Source: Clostridia bacterium (GTDB lineage: Bacteria; Bacillota_A; Clostridia; Christensenellales; Aristaeellaceae). From it: a stretch of 47,315 nucleotides of DNA. The translations under genes and the position numbers were made by a program. Every line of letters begins with the position of its first letter. Within the stretch, counting starts at the first letter, position 1. Positions 15,062 to 24,030 of this stretch are shown piece after piece. The DNA is taken from contig JAFWQM010000021.1 in the NCBI GenBank assembly GCA_017509065.1, forward strand, positions 1 through 47,315, in the 5' to 3' direction. Under the pieces are notes generated by a model. That model made no database searches. It saw only the letters and a program-made list of their open reading frames with translations, and was not told the DNA's origin.

Positions 15062-15667
15062 TCAATCCGCTTTTTCCGGCGTGGATTTTACCGCTTCCAC
15101 GCCGTCATAATGCTTCTTCCATTCTCCCATCTCTCCCAACTTTTCCTTTGCGACGTAATACTGGTAAGGGCTGTACACCACGGGATGGACGCGCTCCAGC
15201 TCGATGTGCTCCATATCCATGTCCCGATACGCTTCGTCGATCTGGATGTTCATTACTTCCGCCAGGAACAGATCAGCCCCGTCCAGGGGGATGCGCTGTT
15301 TCACCCGGCACTCGTATATCCAGTGGCTCTCTCCGATGACCGGCACGTCCACCTTACGCCCTCGCTCCAAGGTGTAGGGAACGTCCTTCTTTACGCCGTT
15401 CTCGCCCCTGGTGGTGCCGAAGTAATCCGCCAGCCAGAGGTTGTCCTCCGTGACCATATTGGCGGAGAAACGGCCGTCGCGAATAATATTGGTCTTCGTC
15501 AGCTTGCTGCCGCCGATGGACATCATCAGGCAGGGGCCGCTGTCCGCGGAAAAGCCCAGCCAGGTGATGATGCAGAAGTTGGGCGTTCCGTTCTCGTTGT
15601 TGGTGCCGATCATGTACATGGGCTGGGGGCTGAACACAAAGCTTGGCTCCAGATTAAAGCGTTCCAT
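15062..15667 (-). CDS. Flavin reductase-like (split-barrel FMN-binding) protein
   Basis: FMN-binding protein of the flavin reductase-like family; such proteins reduce flavin with NAD(P)H or act as flavoredoxin-like electron carriers. Family features include FVFSPQPMYMIGT near the N terminus, NFCIITWLGFSADSGPCLMMSIG, RFSANMVTEDNLWLADYFG and GESHWIYECRV. From ATG 15667 (AAAGGAA about seven bases upstream) it has 201 residues; the frame is open farther but runs into the nitroreductase gene. It starts one base after that gene's stop, so an electron-transfer pairing of the two is plausible. Confidence 0.85.
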   Translation of the reverse strand: MERFNLEPSFVFSPQPMYMIGTNNENGTPNFCIITWLGFSADSGPCLMMSIGGSKLTKTNIIRDGRFSANMVTEDNLWLADYFGTTRGENGVKKDVPYTLERGRKVDVPVIGESHWIYECRVKQRIPLDGADLFLAEVMNIQIDEAYRDMDMEHIELERVHPVVYSPYQYYVAKEKLGEMGEWKKHYDGVEAVKSTPEKAD

Positions 15668-15668
15668 T

Positions 15669-16202
15669 TCAGTTTCCTTTCCCGAATCCGTTGAACCAGG
15701 CCCGTTCCCCGAAGGGCTTTTTCCTGGGCGGAACCGGCTCGGATTCCGCCACGCCAACCGGCAGGAAGCACACCAGTTCATAGTCCTCCGGCACGCCCAA
15801 AATCCGCGCCATCTTTACGCCGATCCTGTCCGTATCGGTGATGTGGCCCTCATACCAGCAGCTTTGATACCCCAGGGCGGTGATGGCCAGCAGCATGTTC
15901 TCGATGACGGCGGCATAGTCCTGCGTGGCGAAGCAGCGGTCGCGGTAGGCGATGATTCTCTGCGTCAGCACGCAGATCATGGCCGGAGCGGTCTCCCCCG
16001 CGGGCGGGTCGATGACCGCGTGAAGCTGCTTTAGTATGGCCGGATCGTCAACGGCAATCAGGCTGGTCGTCTGCTTATTGCAGCCCGACGGCGCGGCAAG
16101 GCCCGCTTCCAGAATAGTTTTTAAATCCTCCTTCGGAACGGGAGTGGATTGATATTTTCCCCGATAGCTGTGTCTTTTCAGAATCGCTTCCATCGTATCC
16201 AT
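15669..16202 (-). CDS. Nitroreductase family protein
   Basis: FMN-dependent oxidoreductase of the nitroreductase superfamily; natural substrate unknown. The 177-residue protein has the FMN-phosphate N-terminal motif ILKRHSYRGKYQSTPV, LEAGLAAPSGCNKQTTSL, AAVIENMLLAITALGYQSCW and the C-terminal VGVAESEPVPPRKKPF. These match short single-domain family members. AGGTG lies seven bases before the ATG. It is immediately followed by the flavin reductase-like gene. Confidence 0.9.
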   Translation of the reverse strand: MDTMEAILKRHSYRGKYQSTPVPKEDLKTILEAGLAAPSGCNKQTTSLIAVDDPAILKQLHAVIDPPAGETAPAMICVLTQRIIAYRDRCFATQDYAAVIENMLLAITALGYQSCWYEGHITDTDRIGVKMARILGVPEDYELVCFLPVGVAESEPVPPRKKPFGERAWFNGFGKGN

Positions 16203-16231
16203 CTTAACACCTCGCGCATCTGTTCGATTCG

Positions 16232-16528
16232 TTACGTCGGCGGCGCATCGTATTTATTGTCCCTGTTTTTCCCGATATGGTAGCCGTCGCAGAATACGCA
16301 TTTGTAGACGCTGAAATGCTTTCCGTGCTTCTGTCCCATTTTCTCAGCGGCGCGGGCGGCTTTTTCATACGTTGGAAAAGAAATCTTCGGCTGGCCCGTG
16401 GACTGGCTGATATGGGAATTTTTGCTGAACATGCCCCAGCCGTTCCCGGTGATAAAGAAATTGCGGAAAGCCCGTTTCAAAGGCATCTGGCATTTCAGCG
16501 CCAGAAAAAGATTGGAGGGCTTGATCAT
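16232..16528 (-). CDS. Small Cys-rich protein, function unknown
   Basis: 98 residues from ATG 16528, with a GAGG about 11 bases upstream. The N-terminal part is basic and aromatic (MIKPSNLFLALKCQMPLKRAFRNFF). The C-terminal part has PTYEKAARAAEKMGQKHGKHFSVYKCVFCDGYHIGKN, in which CxxC followed by Tyr-His looks like a small zinc-binding knuckle. I recognise no named family. The frame extends to 16642 without a better start. It is separated from the nitroreductase by 29 bases and may be the first gene of that unit. Confidence 0.55.
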   Translation of the reverse strand: MIKPSNLFLALKCQMPLKRAFRNFFITGNGWGMFSKNSHISQSTGQPKISFPTYEKAARAAEKMGQKHGKHFSVYKCVFCDGYHIGKNRDNKYDAPPT

Positions 16529-16642
16529 GGCCGTTATTCCCTCTTTCTGAATTTCATGGGCTGAGCCTATTATACCATGTATTTTCAGGCCTGTAAAGCA
16601 ACCAAAGAAACAAATCTGTTGGGATAGTTTTGAGTCAGCCAT

Positions 16643-16910
16643 GATCGGAAAACAATCGAAGAAACGGGACCAGCGGGGGATTGTTAAGGGGAACTTCCCT
16701 TAACTGTAATCCGCAGCGGCGGCATGTACGCCGCGAGGACGAAAAATTTCTGTAGGGAGTGTAGACGACTGAAAGAAATTTTTCTACCTTGCGGTTTTTC
16801 CGCCCGGAAATCCCGAAGGGATTTTAGGAAAAACCGTGCGGGAGGCACGCGGGGGGTATGCAATACCCGCCCGCGCGTTACTGCGAAGCCATAGGCGGAG
16901 CAGTAACATA
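16643..16910. repeat. Palindrome-rich non-coding region
   Basis: No gene is seen between the small protein and the helicase. CGGTTTTTCC (16792-16801) pairs with GGAAAAACCG (16827-16836) around an inner AATCCC/GGGATT hairpin, and GTTACTGC (16877-16884) pairs with GCAGTAAC (16900-16907). There are also GGGTATGCAATACCC and AAGGGGAACTTCCCTT palindromes. The style resembles the 2640-3146 region, but I found no shared sequence. Confidence 0.5.
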
Positions 16911-16940
16911 ATATTATATACACACAAACGGCCGATCCTG

Positions 16941-16949
16941 TGGTATACT
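16941..16949 (+). promoter_or_regulatory. Extended -10 promoter of the helicase
   Basis: TGGTATACT lies 91 bases before the helicase start. No convincing -35 is present at the usual distance. A weak hairpin (AGCAGCAACGGTGCT) falls within the leader. Confidence 0.45.
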
Positions 16950-17040
16950 GAGAAAGCAGCAACGGTGCTGACAAATACGCGCTCTTCTTTCGGGGAACAA
17001 TAGCGCGGATGAACCCGGCGGCAAAAACGGAGGTGAGAGC

Positions 17041-19458
17041 ATGGAGCGTCAGGAAGCGCTGGCGGCATACGCGAAGGCGGCGGCGCTGGAGCGGGAAAGC
17101 TTTCTGCGGCAGATCGCGATGAAAAAAGCGAACGCCATCACGCGCGGCATGTCGCGGAATGAACAGGAAAAATTTTTTCAGAGCGATACCTTCGCCACCA
17201 TGCTCTATCAGCAGAAGCGCCGGGACAGGGTGTATCAGGCACTGCTGCGCAGTGAGCTGACAGAGGATGAACAGAAGGAGGAATTTGAGGAGCTGCTCCC
17301 GCTGATCGAAAGCGAAATCAGGCATGGCAACGAAATCGACCTCCGGTTTATCCGCTCCGTGGATCGGAGCAGGGTCACGCTGGGGCAGGCCCACAAAGCG
17401 CTGCGACTGCTGGACAAGCGCGCGCACCGCTCATTTTTTCAGGCGAACCTGAAGCGGATGACCGACGACGCGGATGTGAAAGTGGAAAAATACCTGCGCG
17501 CGGGCGACCTTTCTTCCCTCGCGGACGGAGAGCTCGGAAAAGGCCGGATCGTAAACAACGTGATGGAAACCGCGTTCAGCAGGGGCCTGTCCTCCGGCTT
17601 TGTGGAGCGGGCATTCCATCCCCAGTCCCTGACCGGAACGCTGCAGGAGGAAATCAACAAAGCGTATCCCAACCTGGCCGCCTGCGGCTTTATCCGCGCG
17701 CCGTCGGGCGAAAGCGTTTCCGCCATCGTCAAGGCGGAAATCAACCGGGCCAAGTATGCCGTCTGCGATGAACTGAAACGGCGCTGGCCCGTAAAGCGCA
17801 TCCGTCGGGCACTTTCGGACAACGCCTCCCTGAACCGCCTGCAAAAGCAGGCGGACGCGGCGCTGGCGCGGCAGAAAAAGCTGCATTCCGCGCTGCTGAA
17901 CGCCATCCCCGAGCATTACCGCGACCTGTATCCCCTGGCGCGGGCCATGAAGCGGCGCTTTATCCTGCACCTTGGGCCTACCAATTCCGGCAAAACCTAC
18001 GACGGCGTGCACCGCCTGCGCGGCGCCAGGAACGGGATTTACCTGGGGCCCCTGCGCCTGCTCGCGGCGGAGCAGTTTGAAAGCCTGAACCTTGCGGACG
18101 TGCCCTGCTCGCTGGTCACGGGCGAAGAGCAGATTCGCGTACCGTTCAGCCGGGTGCAGTCCTCCACCGTCGAGATGGCTGATCTGCAGGCCTACTACGA
18201 CGTGGCGGTGATCGACGAATGCCAGATGATCGCCGACCGCGACCGGGGCGGCGCCTGGACGGCGGCCATCCTGGGCCTGTGCGCCGACGAGATTCACGCC
18301 TGCGCCTCCCCCGACGCGGAAGCGCTGCTGACGAAAATGATTCTGGACTGCGGGGACGAGCTTTCCATCGTGCGCCACGAGCGCATGACGCCGCTGGAAG
18401 TGGAGAAGGAAGGTTTTCAGTTCCCCGGCTCCGTGCGTCCCGGCGACGCGCTGATCGTGTTTTCCAAGGCGCGGGTGCATGCCGTAGCGGCAGAGCTGAA
18501 AAGCCGCGGCTGGCGGGTGTCGCTGATTTACGGGGCGCTGCCGCCCGACGTGCGGCGCAACCAGGCTGAGCGCTTCCACCGGGGCGACACCGACGTGGTG
18601 GTGTCCACCGACGCCATCGCCATGGGCATGAACCTGCCCATCGAGCGCGTGGTGTTTCTGGAATCGGAAAAGTACGACGGCGATGTCACCCGTACCCTCA
18701 CCGACGCGGAAATCAAGCAGATCGCCGGACGCGCCGGCCGGTACGGGATTTACGACGTAGGCTATGTGAACGCCTTTGGCTTCAAAGGGCTGGTGGCCCG
18801 CGCGCTGAAAAAGCCGCTGTACCCGCTGACCGAGGCGATCATCCGCTTCCCCGAATCGCTGCTGGGCATCCCCCTGCCGCTGACCCAGATCCTGAACCAG
18901 TGGATTTCCATGCAGGATAAAAGCTGCTTTTCCAAGGCGTCCACCATGCGCATGGAAACGCTGGCAAAAATGATGGAAACACAGTACACCGACAAGGAGC
19001 TGCTTTACCGCTTCATCTGCATCCCCTTCGACGAAACCGACCCCGATCTGCTGGCCCGCTGGAAAGCCATGTACCACGCGGAAAGCCATCGGGAGCATCT
19101 GGAGGTGCTGCCGGAAATCCCGGGCTTGATGAACCCGGAGGACTGCGGCATAGAAATGCTGGACGGTCTGGAAGCGGACTACCGGCGATGCGACCTGTAT
19201 TACAACTACGCCCGCTTGTTCCTTCCCGAGCCGGAGCCTGTCCTGGACGAAATCCAGCGGCGCAAGGATCTGATCTCCCAGGGCATCATTCATATCCTGT
19301 CCACGCAGAAACTGCAGCAGAAGACCTGCCGCTCCTGCAAAAGACGCCTGCCATGGAACTGGCCCTATTCCCTCTGCGACGCCTGCTACCGCAAGCGCTC
19401 CTTTCACCCGCGCGGACGCGGGGGCTTTTTCATGGAAACAGAAACGTGGGATGAATAA
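17041..19458 (+). CDS. Suv3-like DExH-box RNA helicase
   Basis: An 805-residue superfamily 2 helicase whose core closely resembles the mitochondrial RNA helicase Suv3/SUPV3L1. Motif I is HLGPTNSGKTY (P-loop at residues 312-319), followed by GIYLGPLRLLAAE, SLVTGEE and STVEM. The DExH box is VIDECQMI (Asp392), followed by RGGAWTAAILGLCADEIHAC, VFSKARV, STDAIAMGMNLPI and motif VI QIAGRAGRYG (residues 560-567). The N-terminal 290 residues are helical, charged and unrecognised. The C terminus has two CxxC pairs (CRSC near 763, CDAC near 779) that may bind zinc. GGAGG precedes the ATG. It is monocistronic. ATP-driven RNA unwinding is inferred from the family; the partner is unknown. Confidence 0.88.
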   Translation: MERQEALAAYAKAAALERESFLRQIAMKKANAITRGMSRNEQEKFFQSDTFATMLYQQKRRDRVYQALLRSELTEDEQKEEFEELLPLIESEIRHGNEIDLRFIRSVDRSRVTLGQAHKALRLLDKRAHRSFFQANLKRMTDDADVKVEKYLRAGDLSSLADGELGKGRIVNNVMETAFSRGLSSGFVERAFHPQSLTGTLQEEINKAYPNLAACGFIRAPSGESVSAIVKAEINRAKYAVCDELKRRWPVKRIRRALSDNASLNRLQKQADAALARQKKLHSALLNAIPEHYRDLYPLARAMKRRFILHLGPTNSGKTYDGVHRLRGARNGIYLGPLRLLAAEQFESLNLADVPCSLVTGEEQIRVPFSRVQSSTVEMADLQAYYDVAVIDECQMIADRDRGGAWTAAILGLCADEIHACASPDAEALLTKMILDCGDELSIVRHERMTPLEVEKEGFQFPGSVRPGDALIVFSKARVHAVAAELKSRGWRVSLIYGALPPDVRRNQAERFHRGDTDVVVSTDAIAMGMNLPIERVVFLESEKYDGDVTRTLTDAEIKQIAGRAGRYGIYDVGYVNAFGFKGLVARALKKPLYPLTEAIIRFPESLLGIPLPLTQILNQWISMQDKSCFSKASTMRMETLAKMMETQYTDKELLYRFICIPFDETDPDLLARWKAMYHAESHREHLEVLPEIPGLMNPEDCGIEMLDGLEADYRRCDLYYNYARLFLPEPEPVLDEIQRRKDLISQGIIHILSTQKLQQKTCRSCKRRLPWNWPYSLCDACYRKRSFHPRGRGGFFMETETWDE

Positions 19459-19498
19459 CTGTATCCAGCGGCATGACGCCTGGCAAAACTGCATTTTC

Positions 19499-19536
19499 TT
19501 TGTATATTTGCATACAAATATATTGCTTTTTACGAT
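19499..19536 (+). promoter_or_regulatory. Promoter and palindrome before the peptide importer
   Basis: TTGCAT (19508-19513) and TACGAT (19531-19536) are 17 bp apart. The -35 lies inside a 20-bp palindrome, TTTGTAT-6-ATACAAA (19499-19518), a good candidate operator. The region lies between the helicase stop and the substrate-binding protein, about 85 bases before its start. Confidence 0.5.
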
Positions 19537-19618
19537 GATCTATGTTAAGGTTTTGCTACTGAATGGCACGGCGTTCGTCCGGGGCCATTACGATTATTTA
19601 TCGAAGGGAGAAAATTCC

Positions 19619-21472
19619 ATGAAGAAACTGATTTCCCTGCTGCTCTGCGCGGCGATGCTGCTTGGCATAGTCGGCGCGGTGGCGGAAGACGAGGTCACGT
19701 ATACCACGCTTTACAGCGGCGAAGTGACCACCCTGAATTATCTGATCACCTCCAGCACCAATGAATTCGGCCTGGCCGCCAACCTGATCGACACGCTGGT
19801 GGAGTATGACAACTTCGGCCAGATCCAGCCCTCCCTGGCGGATTCCTGGACCATCAGTGACGACGGCCTGACCTACACCTTCCACATCCGCGAAGGCGCG
19901 ACCTGGGTGAAGGCCGACGGCACCTACTACGCCGACGTAACGGCGGACGACTTTGTGGCCGCCGCCAAGTACATCCTGGACGCCAGCCACGCTTCCTCCA
20001 CCGCGGATATCCTCTACGGCCTGATCGCCGGGGCTGAGGATTACTATCTGGGCACCGCCGCTCCCGAAGAAGGCAAGGAGCCCGCTCCCGTGATGGAATG
20101 GGACACCGTGGGCATCAAAGCCATCGACAAGAATACCCTCGAATACACCCTGATCACCCCTACACCCTATTTCCTTTCCAGCACCACCTATGTGTGCTTC
20201 ATGCCGGTCTGCGAAGCGTTCCTGAATGAAATCGGCGACGGCTTCGGCCTGGCCACCGGCAACGACACCATCCTCTACAACGGCGCTTATGTGCTGTCCG
20301 AGTTCAAGCCCCAGGAGCGCACCGTACTGACCAAGAACGCCGCGAACTGGGACGCCGACAAGGTTTACATCGACAAGATCGACCAGATCTACAACAAAGA
20401 AGCCGCGAACGTCGCGCCTCAGTACTTCCTGGACGGCAACATCGACGGTTTCGGCGTGGACAATGCCCTGGCCGCCGACTGGCTGGCTGACCCCGTGAAG
20501 AGCGAATACCTGCATCCCGTGCGCCAGTACGGCCAGTATAGCTACTGGTACGCCTTTGACTACAACCCCGCCTTTGAAGAAGACTACGAACCCGAAAACT
20601 GGAAGAAGGCCGTTGCCAACGAGAACTTCCGCCAGTCCATCTTCCACGGCCTGGACCGCGTGAAGGCCATGACTCATACCGATCCCGACAACGCCGAAGA
20701 ACTGATCTACAACACCATCACACCTCCCAACTTCACCGTGTACCAGGGTGTGGACTATACCACCATCGGCGCGCTGAAGGAAATCTCCGCCCTGGGCGCT
20801 GACACCTTCAACGAAGAACTGGCCCTGGAATACAAGGCCAAAGCTGTGGAAGAACTGACCGCTGCGGGCGTCACCTTCCCCATCAAGATGAAGATGATGT
20901 TCAACCCCAACGTGTCCGGCTGGGCTGACGAATGCCAGACCGTGGAACAGCAGCTGGAAGGCCTGCTGGGAACCGACTACATCGACATCATCATCGAAGT
21001 AGGCGCTACCACCGGCTTCCTGGCCAACCGCCGCCAGGGCAACTTCGCTTTCATGAAGGTGAACTGGGGCGCTGACTACGCCGATCCGGAAACCTACACC
21101 GATCCCTTCGACGTGGCCGGCGGCAACAGCTACCGCTTCACCGATGAATTCACCGACGTTGACCTGACCGAATACAAGGAACTGCTCGCCGCCGCCAAGG
21201 CCATCACCGACGATATGAGTGCCCGGTATGAAGCCTTCGCCAAGGCGGAAGCATACCTGATCGAGCATGCCTACATGATCCCCTTCGGCCCCGGCACCGG
21301 CGGCTACACCGTGTCCAAGCTGGATCCCTTCACCGCTCAGTACGCGCCCTTCGGCATTTCCCAGGAGCGCTACAAGGGCCAGAAGAAGCTGGATAAGCCC
21401 ATGAACACTGACGAATACTACGATGCTTACGACGCCTGGCTGGAAGCCCGCGAAGCGCTGGCCGCGAAGTAA
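19619..21472 (+). CDS. oppA: Oligopeptide-type ABC substrate-binding protein
   Basis: Extracellular family 5 solute-binding protein of an oligopeptide/dipeptide importer. The signal peptide is MKKLISLLLCAAMLLGIVGAVA, with cleavage before EDE; no convincing lipobox, though a Cys is inside the hydrophobic core. Family features include PSLADSWTISDDGLTYTFHIREGATW near residue 70, VKAIDKNTLEYTL-like segments (GIKAIDKNTLEY), and MKVNWGADYADPETYTDPF toward the C terminus. Length is 617 residues, on the long side. GAAGGGAG lies eight bases before ATG 19619; the frame upstream lacks a start signal. It is followed by a hairpin repeat and the permease genes. Confidence 0.9.
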   Translation: MKKLISLLLCAAMLLGIVGAVAEDEVTYTTLYSGEVTTLNYLITSSTNEFGLAANLIDTLVEYDNFGQIQPSLADSWTISDDGLTYTFHIREGATWVKADGTYYADVTADDFVAAAKYILDASHASSTADILYGLIAGAEDYYLGTAAPEEGKEPAPVMEWDTVGIKAIDKNTLEYTLITPTPYFLSSTTYVCFMPVCEAFLNEIGDGFGLATGNDTILYNGAYVLSEFKPQERTVLTKNAANWDADKVYIDKIDQIYNKEAANVAPQYFLDGNIDGFGVDNALAADWLADPVKSEYLHPVRQYGQYSYWYAFDYNPAFEEDYEPENWKKAVANENFRQSIFHGLDRVKAMTHTDPDNAEELIYNTITPPNFTVYQGVDYTTIGALKEISALGADTFNEELALEYKAKAVEELTAAGVTFPIKMKMMFNPNVSGWADECQTVEQQLEGLLGTDYIDIIIEVGATTGFLANRRQGNFAFMKVNWGADYADPETYTDPFDVAGGNSYRFTDEFTDVDLTEYKELLAAAKAITDDMSARYEAFAKAEAYLIEHAYMIPFGPGTGGYTVSKLDPFTAQYAPFGISQERYKGQKKLDKPMNTDEYYDAYDAWLEAREALAAK

Positions 21473-21493
21473 TCCGAACCCGGAAGGAAGATA

Positions 21494-21583
21494 CTGGGGG
21501 AAACCGCTCTTTGGAGGCCAAAGAGCGGTTTCCCCCAGACCCCCTTCCGAGAAAACCATAATGGGCTTTTTGTCTTTTTGTCA
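21494..21583 (+). repeat. Dispersed hairpin repeat, copy B
   Basis: A perfect 21-bp stem (21494-21514 with 21518-21538) with an AGG loop is followed by the conserved tail ACCCCCTTCCGAGAAAACC, then CATAATGGG and two T-tracts (CTTTTTGTCTTTTTG). It sits between the substrate-binding protein and OppB genes. There it could stabilise the 3' end of the first cistron or partly terminate transcription, giving more binding protein than permease. Confidence 0.82.
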
Positions 21584-21685
21584 TGGCAACTATACGAATA
21601 AAGAATCCGGCATTGGGTTGCGGCAGGCGTAAAAAACCTGCCGCAACTCACATGCGTTATTTGATCAGGAGGGGCCTGGACCGGC

Positions 21686-22627
21686 ATGGCAAAGTACATT
21701 CTGAAACGGCTGGGCATATCGCTGCTCACGCTGGTGATCATCCTGTCGATCGTGTTCATTCTGGTACGCCAGATGCCGATCGAGGGATACTTTGATAATT
21801 TCGACAAACTGGATCAGGCTGTCATCGACGCACGGCTCAAGCAGATGGGACTAAAGGATCCCATTCTCGTGCAGCTCAAAAATTTTTTTATCCGGATGCT
21901 CCACGGTGACCTGGGCACGTCGTCCCGGTATTCCGTGGGCGTTCCCATCACCGACATCGTCGCCAGGAAAGCGCCCGTTTCCATTGAAATGGGCTTGATT
22001 TCGATGGCGATTTCTCTTGTTTTAGGCATTCCCCTGGGTTCCGCCATGGCCCGCAGCAAAAGCAAATTCTGGGATAAATTCGGCACGGTGTTCATCGTGT
22101 TCATCAGCGCGGTTCCCGCCGCCGTGTATTATATTTACATTCAATCCTACGGTTCCTCTCTCCTGGGCTTCCCCATGCTTTTCAGCCAGGAGGACGCGCG
22201 CACCTGGATTTTGCCGGTTTTCTCCATGTCTCTTGGCAACATCGCCTATTATGCCATGTGGCTGAGGCGCTACATGGTGGATGAAATGAACAAGGATTAT
22301 GTGCGCCTGGCCCGCGCCAAAGGCGTCAAGAACAGCGACATTACCATGAAGCACGTGTTCCGCAATTCGTTCGTGCCCATGATTCAATATATCCCCACAT
22401 CTCTTCTGTATACAGTCAGCGGATCGATATATATCGAATCCCTCTATTCCGTGCCGGGCATGGGCGGCCTGCTGGTGGATGTGATCACCCGGCAGGACAA
22501 CCCCATGGTACAGGCGCTGGTGATGATCTATTCCAGCATCGGCATCGTTGGCATGATTTTAGGTGATTTGCTGATGGTGGTCATCGACCCGCGCATTTCC
22601 CTGTCCAGAAAGGAGAGCGCGCGATGA
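21686..22627 (+). CDS. oppB: Oligopeptide ABC transporter permease (OppB)
   Basis: Inner-membrane permease of the peptide importer. The 313-residue protein has an N-terminal helix (LGISLLTLVIILSIVFIL), the family segment MLHGDLGTSSRYSVGVPITDIVARKAPVSIEMGLIS, several further membrane helices, and the cytoplasmic EAA loop RLARAKGVKNSDITMKHVFRNSFVP that docks on the ATPases. AGGAGG lies 13 bases before the ATG, slightly far. It overlaps oppC by four bases (ATGA). Confidence 0.92.
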   Translation: MAKYILKRLGISLLTLVIILSIVFILVRQMPIEGYFDNFDKLDQAVIDARLKQMGLKDPILVQLKNFFIRMLHGDLGTSSRYSVGVPITDIVARKAPVSIEMGLISMAISLVLGIPLGSAMARSKSKFWDKFGTVFIVFISAVPAAVYYIYIQSYGSSLLGFPMLFSQEDARTWILPVFSMSLGNIAYYAMWLRRYMVDEMNKDYVRLARAKGVKNSDITMKHVFRNSFVPMIQYIPTSLLYTVSGSIYIESLYSVPGMGGLLVDVITRQDNPMVQALVMIYSSIGIVGMILGDLLMVVIDPRISLSRKESAR

Positions 22628-24018
22628 CGATGAAGCAGATAAGGCCCAAAGAGGTCATTGCCGCTCCGCTGGAGCAGGCGGCGGAAGAGCAGATCCGGGC
22701 GGAAGATTTGACCTTTGCTCCGTATAATCCCGAAGCCGGGGAACGCGGCGGCTATTCCAACTATTCTTACTGGGGCAGCACACTGCGGTGCTTCCTCAAA
22801 AACCGTGTGTCTGTGGGCTTCATGCTGGTGCTGGTGCTCCTGCTGCTGTTCACGTGCATCCAGCCCCTGCTTCCGCAGCAGTTTGAAGCCAACCTGATTA
22901 TCGACCATCCGATCACCAAGCGCCAGATGAGCAACATTCCGCCGGCGCTGACCAACGTCGTGGCGAACGCCACCCCGGGCACGGAGCTGATCGTGCATCC
23001 TTATGACAATGAGGAATGGGCCGCGGTGGACAACATCCTTTCCGCCATCAAAGCGCGGAAGGAATTCACCGTGCTGGAATACGGCGAGGACTGGTGCCTC
23101 ATTGATTACGGCGGAACGCAGGGCTATGTCCGCAACGACTTTACTACCAAGATCAAATTCCCCGACGACCCGACCGCTACGCCCTACCAGGCGAAATCCA
23201 ACTTCGCCCTGAATCTCTACACCACCCCCGAGGATTTGAGCCGGAACGGCGACGCGCTTTTCTGCAAAAAGAGCCAGCTGCGCATCGAGGGCGACAAGGC
23301 CGTGACCCTGGAGGAAACGCAGCTTCGGATGCTGCCCGACACGCGCCCCTTCCTGTTCGGCACCAACAGCGCCGGGCAGGACTTGTGGGCCAAGGTCTGG
23401 TCCGGCACCAGAACGTCGCTGCTCATCGGCGTGACCGTGGCGGTGCTGCAATCGCTGATCGGCATCCTGATCGGGGTATTGTGGGGCTATGTGAAATCAC
23501 TGGATAAGCCGCTGACGGAAATCTACAACATCATCGACAATATCCCCACTACAATCGTGCTCATCCTGGTGTCCTACATCATGCGACCCGGCGTGCAGAC
23601 GCTGATCCTGGCCATGACGGTCACGGGCTGGGTAGGCATGGCGCGGTTCATCCGCAACCAGATCGTCATCATCCGCGACCGCGACTACAACCTGGCCTCC
23701 CGCTGCCTGGGCAACACCACCGGGCGCATCATCACCCGAAACCTTTTGCCCTATCTGGTGTCGGTCATCATGCTGCGCCTGGCGCTGGCCGTGCCGGGAG
23801 CCATCGGCAGTGAAGTGTTCATCACGTATATCGGCCTGGGCCTGCCGCTGAGCGTGCCTTCCCTGGGCAACCTGATCAACGAAGGCCGCAAGATGATTTC
23901 CACTTCCCAGAATTATCAGCTCGTGTTCCCGACCATCGTGCTGAGCATCATCACCATTTCCTTCTACATCATCGGCAATTCCTTCGCGGACGCCGCAGAC
24001 CCCAAGAATCATCTGTAA
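22624..24018 (+). CDS. oppC: Oligopeptide ABC transporter permease (OppC) with SH3-like insertion
   Basis: Second permease of the importer, 464 residues instead of the usual 290-320. After a cytoplasmic N terminus and the first helix (about residues 64-80), roughly 130 extra residues precede the conserved LFGTNSAGQDLWAKVWSGTR motif (near 243), which in other OppC proteins follows soon after the first helix. The extra part includes LIVHPYDNEEW, EFTVLEYGEDWCLIDYGG and GYVRNDF, which reads like a bacterial SH3 domain and would lie outside the membrane. The rest is normal, with the EAA loop ASRCLGNTTGRIITRNLLPYLV. The 12-bp gap to oppD and the overlap with oppB mark an operon. Confidence 0.88.
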   Translation: MTMKQIRPKEVIAAPLEQAAEEQIRAEDLTFAPYNPEAGERGGYSNYSYWGSTLRCFLKNRVSVGFMLVLVLLLLFTCIQPLLPQQFEANLIIDHPITKRQMSNIPPALTNVVANATPGTELIVHPYDNEEWAAVDNILSAIKARKEFTVLEYGEDWCLIDYGGTQGYVRNDFTTKIKFPDDPTATPYQAKSNFALNLYTTPEDLSRNGDALFCKKSQLRIEGDKAVTLEETQLRMLPDTRPFLFGTNSAGQDLWAKVWSGTRTSLLIGVTVAVLQSLIGILIGVLWGYVKSLDKPLTEIYNIIDNIPTTIVLILVSYIMRPGVQTLILAMTVTGWVGMARFIRNQIVIIRDRDYNLASRCLGNTTGRIITRNLLPYLVSVIMLRLALAVPGAIGSEVFITYIGLGLPLSVPSLGNLINEGRKMISTSQNYQLVFPTIVLSIITISFYIIGNSFADAADPKNHL

Positions 24019-24030
24019 GGAGGGAAGATC

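Noticed and set aside
17431..19494. Minus-strand 687-codon open frame
   Set aside because: Antisense shadow of the Suv3-like helicase; no domain recognised.
19598..21559. Minus-strand 653-codon open frame rich in Gly/Val/His
   Set aside because: Antisense to the peptide-binding protein, and its apparent start lies inside the hairpin repeat.
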